Position numbers and translations under genes: made by a program. From positions 3,438-46,247 of the forward strand of contig QHWT01000065.1 of NCBI GenBank assembly GCA_003222675.1: a DNA stretch of 42,810 nt. The letters run 5' to 3'. Below the pieces are notes generated by a model. It made no database searches, was not told the DNA's origin, and was given only the letters and a program-made list of their open reading frames with translations. This document shows positions 24,352-33,200 of this stretch, one piece after another. The number at the start of each line of letters is the position of its first letter. Within the stretch, counting starts at the first letter, position 1. Source of the stretch: Acidobacteriota bacterium. GTDB lineage: Bacteria > Acidobacteriota > Vicinamibacteria > Vicinamibacterales > 2-12-FULL-66-21.

Positions 24352-24482
24352 CGGGTGATTGGGTAATCGGGTGATTTGGTGATCGGGCATGCGCGATCTA
24401 CCGGCGGCGCTTCAAAAGCACGCGCGGTAGCGCGTGGGAAGCAAAATTACCCAATTACCCAATTACTAAATCACCAAATCAA
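24352..24482. repeat. 131-bp inverted-repeat element, GGGTGATTGGGTAAT words
   Basis: The left arm (24352-24387) has GGGTGATT/GGGTAATC words and GTGATTTGGTGAT. The right arm (24445-24480) has the complement (AATTACCC twice, then AAATCACCAAATC). Between them is a second, inner inverted repeat around GATCTACCG / CGGTAGCGCG. It has the shape of a small non-autonomous palindromic element and shares words with 10249-10332. Confidence 0.65.
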
Positions 24483-24505
24483 GCCTGAGATCGATCAGCG
24501 CGCTG

Positions 24506-24619
24506 GACGCGCAGCCGCGGGTCGGCCGCTTTGGATGGAAAAACCAGCACGCCAGCCTGCTGTCGTTTGCTGCGGACGCATACTTGAACGAAGTCGGCAT
24601 CACGAGCCGTCTAGATGGT
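24506..24619 (+). pseudogene. Relic of a di-heme oxidoreductase
   Basis: The plus-strand frame reads DAQPRVGRFGWKNQHASLLS followed by FAADAYLNEVGITSRL. This is characteristic of an internal segment of di-heme cytochrome c oxidoreductases (DHOR/MauG-like). Nothing upstream or downstream continues the family, and no CxxCH motif is present, so only about 38 codons survive. It stays in frame with the methyltransferase relic that follows. Confidence 0.5.
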
Positions 24620-24780
24620 GTGGCCGATCCTCCCGTCAGGGACATCAGCGACACGGCCCGGTGGGCAGCTGTCTATCGGGCCCGTGAAACGGCGCGGCCG
24701 GATGCGGTGTTCCGCGATCCGTTGGCGCTGCTGGCCGAACGGAAGAAGGTGAACCCGTCGCGTCCCTGGGCGGTGGTCGT
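24620..24780 (+). pseudogene. Truncated N-terminus of a SAM-dependent methyltransferase (PF04072-like)
   Basis: The frame reads VRDISDTARWAAVYRARETA then RPDAVFRDPLALLAERKKVN, matching the opening of the leucine carboxyl methyltransferase-like family (usual pattern SDTARWVAxYRARExxRPDALFRDPFA). It degrades after NPSRPWAVVV and reaches a stop within ~25 bases of the convergent VWFA gene end. About 250 residues including the SAM-binding GxGxG are missing. Confidence 0.6.
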
Positions 24781-25740
24781 TCAGTTGGACCGCGCGGCCA
24801 CGTAGGTTTTTCGCGCGCGCGCGGTGAGGCCGCGGGTCTTCAGGCGCACTTCAAGCCTGTGGCTCTTGCCATCGAGCTTCTCGGGCTCGAAGCCGATCAA
24901 ATACTGGTGGTGCAGTTCGTCCGCGATACGGGCGAACGTGCCGACCAGGTCGTTCGTCCTCGTCAGCTCGAAATACCCGCCACCCGTCGCGCCGGCGATT
25001 TTCGGCAGCCCCGAATCCGGTTTCTGGATCTCGGGTCCGGCGCCGAACCCGCCGAACCCTCCGCCGCGTCCGCCGAAACCGCCGGGACGCCCGGGCCCTC
25101 GTCCGCCGAACTGCTCGCTCGCCAGGCCGATGGCATACACCATCACATCTTCCTGCTCGGCGCGCCGCATCACGTCGTGCAGCGAGACGTTGTTGCCGCT
25201 GCCATTCATCGGGCGGTCGATCCCGTCGGTGAACACGAGCACGACGCGCCGCCCTTCCTGGTGCAGCAGCGCCGTGACGCCGACGTTCAGCGCGTTCCAG
25301 AGCGGCGTCGGACCGGCTTCCTGCAGCTCCGTCCGGAGGATCTGCAGCAGCTCTCCCTTGTCCCCCGTGAACTGCCGCGGGTCCACCTGGATGCGCGCGG
25401 CGAAGCTGCCGACACGGGCCTTGTCTCCCACGATCATGCGTTCCACGAAGGCTTCCGCCGCGCGCTGCACGAGCGCGAAGTTGCGAAACATGCTGCCGCT
25501 GCGATCGAGCAACATCACGACGGTGATCGGCTGCACGTCATTGGCGAACGTGGTGATCGTCTGGCCCTTGCCGTTGTCGAAGACTTCGAATTGATCACGC
25601 CCGAGATCCAGGACGGGCTTTCCTGTTGCATCCGACACCGTCGTGTACACCGCCACGGTATAGGCAGCGCTGCGAAACTGCGGCTGTTCCGGCGACAGCG
25701 CGACCGACAATGCGAGCGCGATGGGCGCGAACGCGCGCAT
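24781..25740 (-). CDS. Secreted acidobacterial-type VWFA domain protein
   Basis: A 319-residue protein with a short signal peptide. Residues ~25-65 (YTVAVYTTVSDATGKPVLDL, DQFEVFDNGKGQTI) form the domain preceding VWFA in the acidobacterial VWFA-related family (TIGR03436 type). The VWFA MIDAS motif is DRSGSM, with TPLWNAL and FTDGIDRP completing the metal site. A Gly/Arg/Phe-rich loop (GRGPGRPGGFGGRGGGFGGF) interrupts the domain. The C-terminus (YLIGFEPEKLDGKSHRLEVR) is also typical. Function unknown; such proteins are found in large numbers in Acidobacteria. A promoter lies so close that the transcript is likely leaderless. Confidence 0.9.
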   Translation of the reverse strand: MRAFAPIALALSVALSPEQPQFRSAAYTVAVYTTVSDATGKPVLDLGRDQFEVFDNGKGQTITTFANDVQPITVVMLLDRSGSMFRNFALVQRAAEAFVERMIVGDKARVGSFAARIQVDPRQFTGDKGELLQILRTELQEAGPTPLWNALNVGVTALLHQEGRRVVLVFTDGIDRPMNGSGNNVSLHDVMRRAEQEDVMVYAIGLASEQFGGRGPGRPGGFGGRGGGFGGFGAGPEIQKPDSGLPKIAGATGGGYFELTRTNDLVGTFARIADELHHQYLIGFEPEKLDGKSHRLEVRLKTRGLTARARKTYVAARSN

Positions 25741-25746
25741 GAAGAA

Positions 25747-25774
25747 ATAATAGCGGGCTTTTGGCTGTTCTCAA
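25747..25774 (-). promoter_or_regulatory. Predicted promoter of the VWFA gene
   Basis: TTGAGA (25774-25769) and TATTAT (25752-25747) are spaced by 16 bases on the minus strand, each 5/6 to consensus. The -10 ends 6 nt before the ATG, so transcription should start at or next to it, giving a leaderless mRNA. Confidence 0.55.
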
Positions 25775-25781
25775 CGGGTTC

Positions 25782-26138
25782 TCACGAGTCGCCGGCGAAT
25801 TCGCGGCGCAGTGGATTGGTCGCAGCCGACGAGCGGGATTCGCGCGACGGTGTAGTGCAGGCGGACCCCCCGATGACGGCGTCGCGATCCTCTTCGTGGA
25901 TCAGGTGATAGTTGTTGCGTCCGATCACCTCGTCGCCGTCGAACCCGAGGATGCCGGTGCGCGATGCGGTGTCAAACACAGACACGCCGTTTTCGTCGAG
26001 GATGTGAATTGCGTCGTGGGCGTGGTCGAGCGGGAGCCGGACGAAGTCTTCGCTTTCGGATGATTCCCGGGGAAAGCGGAGCACCAGTTCCGGGGATACC
26101 AGACGAGCCCTGGCGGTCAGTTGGAGCGACGGCCGCAA
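25782..26138 (-). pseudogene. PAS-domain fragment
   Basis: The frame contains DHAHDAIHILDENGVSVFDT then GILGFDGDEVIGRNNYHLIH and EEDRDAV (coding 26032-25876), which matches the PAS core of sensor kinases (DAIxxxDxDG, ILGYxxxELIGRNxxxLIHPDDR). After EEDRDAV the similarity stops and the frame becomes Ser/Arg-rich, with no kinase or output domain. The start is unclear (TTG). It is probably the remnant of a sensor protein that lost its 3' end, although a tiny expressed PAS protein cannot be excluded. Confidence 0.5.
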
Positions 26139-26140
26139 TC

Positions 26141-26657
26141 GGTGGCAATGGCCACCTGCCGATGATGGAGGCCTCGAAGAGGCGCATCGTAACTCGGCTG
26201 CGCGACGTCGGTCAGCCGACCGCCAGGAAACCGGAATTACGCGCCGCAGTACTGGCCCTGCGCCGCGTCGATGGCCTTCTGCAGCAGAGCCTTCAGAAAG
26301 GGATTAGTCACGTAAGCGAGCGCAGCTTCGGCCTTGTTCAGACTGTCGCAGATCTGGCCGTCCGACGGCGCGGTGAACGTGCCGTCAAACGCGCTGACCT
26401 TGGTGCTGAACACCGACGTCATGCCGAACGCCATCACGACTGCGAGAGCGAGAGCCGAGACACGATTACGCAGGTTACGCATAGATCCTCCAGGGGCCCG
26501 AAGTTTTTGTGGACGGCCGCGGCGTTGCTCGCGACCGTTGACCCTTAGTGCAGGATGATTGCCACCTCTGCGGTTGAATAAACCCTTCAAAATGGCCGTA
26601 TTTTGTCTGGCGCGGCGGGGAAGTCTTACTGGAAGTCTTCGAGTTGGCGAACTTTTC
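26141..26657. repeat. Segmental duplication, copy 2 (contains the 81-residue MRNLRNR gene)
   Basis: Homologous to 38936-39487. Shared are the 3' flank hairpin GTGGCAATGGCCAC (GTGGCATTCGCCAC in the other copy), the following CGATGATG and CGGTC...CCAGGAAA segment, the small gene itself, and the 5' flank (TGCTCGCGACCG, then CTTTTCTGCATCA at the far end). Confidence 0.65.
26237..26482 (-). CDS. Small secreted two-cysteine protein, MRNLRNR family (copy B)
   Basis: An 81-residue protein with GGAGG 5 nt before the ATG. The N-terminus MRNLRNRVSALALAVVMAFG is a signal peptide; the mature part is about 50 residues and likely helical (QICDSLNKAEAALAYVTNPF, LKALLQKAIDAAQ) with Cys near the start (QIC) and near the end (YCGA). 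It is clearly paralogous to the gene at 39063-39296 and shares only its leader with the gene at 26830-27054. No known family was recognised. It lies downstream of the giant protein gene, with the third family member between. A longer in-frame extension upstream is rejected. Confidence 0.8.
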   Translation of the reverse strand: MRNLRNRVSALALAVVMAFGMTSVFSTKVSAFDGTFTAPSDGQICDSLNKAEAALAYVTNPFLKALLQKAIDAAQGQYCGA

Positions 26658-26720
26658 TGCATCACGTGGGTGTAGATCACGTCGAGCAGACCGCGAATCG
26701 TGCCGGTGCTCTACCAGCAG
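26649..26720 (-). pseudogene. Possible relic of a tyrosine recombinase C-terminus
   Basis: The minus-strand frame reads TIRGLLDVIYTHVMQKSS. Tyrosine recombinases close with ...STTMIYTHVLxxG, and the MIYTHV box contains the catalytic tyrosine. The preceding LGHxDVST part is missing and nothing upstream matches. The similarity is short (about ten residues), so chance is possible. Confidence 0.3.
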
Positions 26721-26788
26721 TCAGACGAAGAACTTCGGTTTCAGAATTGTGAGAGAGATGGTCAGGGAATCGAGAGGGAGCCTGGATC

Positions 26789-26810
26789 CGGCGCTCGCCA
26801 CGGAGCGCCG
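26789..26810. terminator. Hairpin downstream of the 74-residue small gene
   Basis: CGGCGCTC (26789-26796) pairs with GAGCGCCG (26803-26810) across a 6-nt loop. It lies about 20 nt past the stop of the minus-strand small gene. There is no T-run, so termination is a guess. Confidence 0.4.
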
Positions 26811-26829
26811 AATCCTGTGCTGGGGGTCC

Positions 26830-27054
26830 TTACTGGGGAAGAGCGTCCGCCGGGCAGTCCCACGAGAAATAAAACGCGCGGAACACCGTCGCCTGGACGG
26901 AGTCGGCGGGCGCCTTGTAAATCTTGCCCAGGATGAACGCGCAGGTGTTGCGCTGCGAACCGCCCATATCGGCAAAGATTGTTGCGCTTCCGAGAACACC
27001 CGCCATGATCCCTGCCAGCACGAACGCGCCGAAACGGTTACGAAGGTTACGCAT
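26830..27054 (-). CDS. Small secreted two-cysteine protein, MRNLRNR family (divergent copy C)
   Basis: A 74-residue protein whose leader MRNLRNRFGAFVLAGIMAGV matches the two sister genes, while the mature part differs (NTCAFILGKIYKAPADSVQA, FRAFYFSWDCPADALPQ). It also carries two cysteines, here about 32 residues apart. GGGAG lies 7-8 nt before the ATG chosen; an ATG two codons earlier is too close to that site. It lies 207 bp downstream of the giant gene stop, on the same strand. Function unknown. Confidence 0.75.
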   Translation of the reverse strand: MRNLRNRFGAFVLAGIMAGVLGSATIFADMGGSQRNTCAFILGKIYKAPADSVQATVFRAFYFSWDCPADALPQ

Positions 27055-27261
27055 CTTCATTCTCCCTTTGAGTGTGGGGCGCTACGGTCATTCGCGGCAT
27101 CCCCGAGGCCCGCCCATCGGCGCGACCGAGTTGTTGGTTATTACTCATCCATTTAGCGAATCACTTGCCATCCTGGAATCAATTAACTTCAAACGACTTA
27201 CATCGTTGTGCCCACCCGAAGTCTGCCTCGCGGAGGACAGAAGTCCCTCTGCCGCCGCCAT
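27055..27261. other. Gap between the giant gene and small gene C
   Basis: 207 bp with lower GC than the surroundings near 27130-27210 (GGTTATTACTCATCCATTTA). It probably contains the promoter of small gene C. No clear terminator follows the giant gene. Confidence 0.35.
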
Positions 27262-30200
27262 TTACTTCACGTAGACCAGCGCGACCTCCTTGACGACCGG
27301 CGTGCTGGAGACAACGCTCGTCGTCAGCGTGACGCGGTACTGTGCGTAACGGCTGGAGGTGCCGATCTGACCGGCGTTCGGAACGGCGTTGAACGGAGTC
27401 CAGGTCGCATCTGGTGCCGCGGTGTCACCGGTGCGGACCTCAATCGTCACGCCGGATGAGAGCAGGCTTGCCAGGTCAGACACATAGAACAGGCGCTGCC
27501 ATGCGACGGTCGAGCCCGCGTCGTAGACCGGCGAGGTGTAGGTGCCGGTCAGCGCATACGGCGTCATGCGGATCCAATCGACTTTGACCGCGCCGTCACC
27601 CACGGCGAGATCCAGGATCGCGGGACGAAGCGTGACTGTGCTGGCAAATGTCAGCAGCTGCGTCGCGACCTTCGTGCCGTCGATCCAGTAGATCACCGAT
27701 ACCGCAGTCCAATCGATGCGGAAGCGGTGCGGCGCACCGAACCAGTTGCCGGCGATCGGAGTCTCGAGCGTCTTGGCGGAGGTCACAGACCGCGCGTAGA
27801 GCTTGCCGTCTGCCTTCACGCCGAACATCGCGAACGGCGCAACCATCGCACTCGATCCGAAGCCGACGTTCTGGCTCGCCGTCGAGGCGAACGTCGCGGA
27901 GAACTCGAGCGTCCGTCCCGGCGCAAACGCCGCCGCTGAGACGAGCGCTGCGCCTTCCACCGTCGCCACTCCATTCCCGACGGCCGACGAACCGCCCGTC
28001 ACGAGCGCCGTGCTCGTCCACCCGGCCGGCAGCGCAGCGCCGAAGAACTCGGCGCCGGCCGTCGGCTTCAATGTGATTTCGCCGTTCGCGGTCTGGACCA
28101 CCGCCGCGCCCGCGTCCACCGTGCCCGACAGGAAGTCGGTGGACGTGCTCGTCACCCAGGCCTGCGGCGGCGTCACCGTCACCGTGGCCTGCGATTTCGT
28201 CAGGTTCGCGTTCAGGGCCGCGCTCAGATTCAGCAAGAAGCTCTTGATGAGGGCGGCGTAGTTCTCCGGATTGATCACGAGCGTGATTACATGGCTCGTC
28301 TCACCCGGCTGGAACGTCAGCACGCCCGACGCAGGCGTGTAATCGCTCCCAGCGACGGCCGTGTTGTCCCCAGTGCTGTAGCTGACCGTCACGATGTCAC
28401 TCGTGTCGTTCGACAGCGTGACGGTGAGGACGGCGTTGATCGTCCCGCTGGTCGCCGCTCCAATCGTCACGTCGGAGACGGTGATCGACGGAACCGGATC
28501 GTCGTCTTCGATGTCGCCGATACCGTCGGCGCCAACCACCGATTCAACCGGATTCAGCAGCTTCAGGAACACTCGCTGCGTCCGCTCGTGCCGTGTGTCG
28601 CCGACGACCGGCACGTTGATGAGCACCGGATCTGTCGATTCGGATGGGAACGTAATCGTTCCGGTCACCGGCACGAAGTCGACGCCTTCACGCGTTGTGG
28701 TTGTCGGGTCCGCGACCGTCACGTAATCGACCGTCATCGGTTCCTGGTTCGCGTTGGTCGGTGCGACGGCGAACGTCATGTTCTTCTGACCGCCCGTGCC
28801 TTCAGTCATCGACGTCGAGGTCGCCTGCATCCGCGGCGTGGTGTCGTCGTCGAGGATGGTGCCCAGGCCCTGCGAGTTGCCGATTGTGGCGTTCACCGGC
28901 GCCGAGAGCACCACCGCGAGGGTCTCATCCCTTTCCTTCGTCGTCTCGCCGACGATCATCACGGTGACGGGCTTCGAGACGTCACCCGGCGCGAACGTCA
29001 GATTCCCCGACGTCGTGATGTAGTCCTTCGGCGTAGCAGCCGTGCCCGGCTGTGACGCGTAGTGCACCGTGACCGTCACGGGGCTCGCGGCGGACATCGT
29101 CACGTTGAACACCATGGGCGTCTGGCCGCTGTTACCTTCGTAGACGCTCGGGTGGTCGATCGACAGACTCGGCTTCGGATTAATCGTGATCGTGAACGTC
29201 TGCGCCGCGCTCGTGTCGGCGCCGCCGTTCGCGGTGCCGCCGTTGTCGTGCAGCTGCACGGTCACGACCGCCGATCCGGTGACGCTGGTGGTCGTCGTGT
29301 ACGTCAGGGTGCCGTTCGGCGCGATTGCCGGCTGCACCGCGAACAGCGCGTTGTTGTTGTTGCTGACGATGAAGTTCAGCGCCTGACCGCTCTCATCCGA
29401 CGGCCCCGCGCTCAACCCGGTCGCCCAGCCCGCAATCGTCTGCGCACCGGTATCGACCTGCCACGTCTGATCCGAGCCTTTGACGAAGCTCGGCGCGTCG
29501 TTGAGAGAGGTGACGGTGATCGTGAAGGTCTGCGCCGCGCTCGTGTCGACGCCGCCGTTCGCGACGCCGCCGTTGTCGTGCACCTGCACCGTGACGGTGG
29601 CCGATCCATTGGCGTTCGCCGCCGGCGTGAACGTCAGCGTGCCGTCCGCGGCAATCGCGGGCTGCACGGAGAACAGCGCGTTGGCGCTGTTCGTCACGAT
29701 GAAGTTCAGCGCCTGTGCGCTCTCGTTCGCCGGTCCCGCGCTGACGGCCGTCGCCCAGCCCGCGATGCTCTGCGCGCCGGCGTCCTCGCTCACCGTCTGG
29801 TTCGCGCCCTTCACGAACGAGGGCACGTCGTTGATCGCAGTGATGGCGATCGTGAACGTCTGGGGCGCGCTCGTGTCGACGCCTCCGTTGGCCACTCCGC
29901 CGTCATCGTGCAGGCGCACGGTCACGGTTGCGGACCCGTTCGCGTTCGGCGCCGGCGTGTAGGTCAGGGTGCCGTTCGCGGCGATTGCCGGCTGCACGGT
30001 GAACAGCGCCGCGTTGTCGCTGCTCACCTGGAAGTTCAGCGCCTGCGCGGATTCATTGGCAGGTCCGGCGCTGATGCCGCTCGCCCAGCCGACGATCGTC
30101 TGGGCCGCTGCGTCTTCGAGGACCGCCTGGTCCGCACCCTTCACGAACGACGGCGCGTCGTTCACGGCGTTGATCGTGACGGTGAAGGTCTGCGGCGCGC

Positions 30201-33200
30201 TGGTATCGAAGCCGCCGTTTGCGACGCCACCGTCATCGTGGATGCGCACCGTCACCGTCGCCGAGCCGTTGACGTTCGCGGCTGGCGTATAGGTCAGCGT
30301 GCCATTCGCGGCAATCGCCGGCTGCACGGCGAACAACGCGTTCGCGTCGTTGCTGACGATGAAGTTCAGCGCCTGCGCGCTCTCGTTCGACGCGCCCGCG
30401 CTGATGCTGCTCGCCCAGCCCGCCACGCTCTGTGCGCCGGCATCTTCGTTCGCGGACTGATTGGCGCCCTTCACGAACGACGGCACATCGTTGACGGCCG
30501 TCACCGTGATGGTGAATGTCTGCGCGGCGCTCGTGTCCACGCCTCCGCCGGCGATCCCGCCGTCGTCGTGCAGCCGCACGGTGACGGTTGCGGATCCGTT
30601 CGCGTTGGCCGCCGGCGTGAACGCCAGCGTGCCGTTCGCGGCAATCGTCGGCTGCACGGCGAACAACGCCGCGTTGTCGCTGCTTACCAGGAAGTTCAGC
30701 GCCTGCGCGGACTCATCGGCGGGTCCAGTGCTGATGCCGGTCGCCCAGGCGGCGATCGTCTGCGCCGACGCGTCCTCCAGCACAGTCTGATTGGCGCCCT
30801 TCGTGAACGACGGCGCGTCGTTCACCGGGTTGATCGTGATCGTGAAGGTCTGCGCAGCGCTCGTGTCGACGCCGCCGGCAGCGATGCCGCCGTTGTCGTG
30901 CGCCCGCACCGTCACCGTCGCCGAGCCGTTCACATTGGCCGCCGGCGTGTAGGTCAGCGTGCCGTCCACCGCAATCGCGGGCTGCACCGCGAAAAGCGCG
31001 TTCGCATCGTTGCTGACGATGAAGTTCAGCGCCTGCGCGCTCTCGTTCCCCGGCCCGGTGCTAATCGCCGTGGCCCAGCCGGCAACGCCCTGCGCGCCCG
31101 CGTCTTCGTTGGCGGACTGGTTAGCGCCCTCCACGAACGACGGCGCGTCGTTGACCGCCGTCACCGTGATGGTGAACGTCTGCGGCGCGCTCGTGTCCAC
31201 TCCACCGCTCGCGATCCCGCCGTCGTCGTGCAGCCGCACGATCACCGTCGCGGATCCGTTTGCGTTGGCTGCCGGCGTGAACCTCAGCGTCCCATCCGTG
31301 GCAATCGCGGGCTGCACGGCGAACAGGGCGTTCGCGTCGTTGCTGACGACGAAGTTCAGCACCTGGCTGCTCTCGTCTGCCGCTCCGGCACTGATGTTCG
31401 TCGCCCAGTTCGCGACCGTCTGGGCGGCCGCGTCCTCGAGGACAACCTGGTCAGCGCCCTTCGTGAACGACGGCGCGTCGTTCACCGGATTGACCGTAAT
31501 CGTGAACGTCTGCGGCGCGCTCGTGTCGACGCCGCCGTTCGCGACACCGCCGTCGTCGTGCACGCGCACCGTCACGGTCGCCGCGCCGCTCGCGTTCGCC
31601 GCTGGCGTGTAGGTCAGCGTGCCGTCAACGGCAACTGCGGGCTGCACCGCGAACAACGCGGCCGCATCGTTGCTGACGATGAAGTTCAGCGCCTGGGTAC
31701 TCTCATTCGCCGGGCCCGCACTGATCCCGGTGGCCCAGCCCGCGACGCTCTGCGCCCCAGCGTCTTCGCTCGCGGACTGGTTCGCACCCTTCAGGAACGA
31801 CGGCACGTCGTTGACGGGCGTGATCGAAATCGTGAACGTCTGCGCCGCGCTCGTGTCGACGCCACCGTCGGCGATGCCGCCGTCATCGTGCAGCTGCACG
31901 GTCACGGTCGCGGCGCCGTTGGCGTTGACCGCCGGTGTAAACGTCAGCGTGCCGTCCGCAGCAATCGCGGGCTGCACTGCAAACAGCGCGTTCGCGTTGT
32001 TGGTGACGATGAAGTTCAGAGCCTGGCCGCTCTCGTCGGCCGGCCCTCGGCTGATGTCCGTCGCCCAGCTCAGGATCGTCTGTGCGGCCGCATCTTCCAG
32101 CGCGATCCGGTCCGCGCCCTTCGTGAACGACGGCGCGTCGTTCACGTGGCCGATACCGATCGCGAAGGTCTCCGCCGCGCCCGTGTCGATTCCGCCGCTC
32201 GCCGTGCCGCCGTTGTCGTGCAGCCGGACGGTGATGAGGGCGGACCCGTTCGCATCGGCCGCAGGCGTGTAGGTCAGCGTGCCGTCAGCAGCAATTGCCG
32301 GCTGCGCCGCGAACAGTGACGGGTTGTTCGAGGTGACGATGAAGTTCACCGCCTGGCCGGTCTCGTTCGCCGGGCCAGCGTTGATGTTCGTTGCCCAGTT
32401 CGAAATGCTCTGGGCGCCCGCATCCTCGTTCACCGACTGGTCCGCCCCCTTCGTGAACGACGGCGCGTCGTTGATCGGGTTGATGGTGATCGTGAAGGTC
32501 TGCGGCGCGCTCGTATCGACGCCGCCGTTGGCGACGCCGCCATCGTCATGGATTCGCACGGTGACCGCGGCGCTCCCGTTCGCGTCGGCGGCGGGCGTAT
32601 ACGTCAGCGTGCCGTCGGATCCAATCGCCGGCTGCGCCGCAAACAGCGTGTTGTTGTCGTTCGTGACGATGTAGTCGAGGAGCTGCGACTCGTTCGCGGG
32701 GCCGGCACTCGCGTTGATAGCCCATCCCGCCACCGACTGCGAACCCGCGTCCTCGTTGACGCTCTGGTTCGCGCCCTTCGTGAAGCTCGGCACGTCGTTG
32801 ATGCCCAGCACGTTGACAAAGACCGTTCCCGTTGCCGCGCCGCCGCGACCGTCACTGACGGTGTAGGTGAAGCTGTCGGCGCCAAAGTAATTCGGCACCG
32901 GCGCGTAGCTCACGGCCATGCCGCTGCCGACGATTGCAACGGCACCGTGCGCGGCGGTCGAGACGCTGGTGATCGTCAGGGTCTGGCCGGGATCCGGATC
33001 CATGTCATTCGACAGGACGGTGATGGTGCTCGTCCCGCTATCCTCGAGGACGGTGACGGTGTCGTCGCCCGTCCGCGGCAGACAGTCGATCAGAATCGAG
33101 ACCGTGGCCTCGTTGCTGCTGGTCGTGCCGTCGGTCGCGGTGTACTTGAACGAAGCGCTGCCGCAGGCGCCGGCGTTCGGCGTGAATGTGAACGCGCCGC

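Noticed and set aside
29062-32319. A 1,085-codon open frame on the plus strand
   Set aside because: It is antisense to the 330-bp repeat array and repeats with it; composition is Arg/His/Val-rich and matches no protein type. It stays open because the repeat unit is a multiple of three.
29173-32799. Regular repeats as a CRISPR array
   Set aside because: The period is 330 bp, the whole unit is conserved and coding, and there are no spacers.
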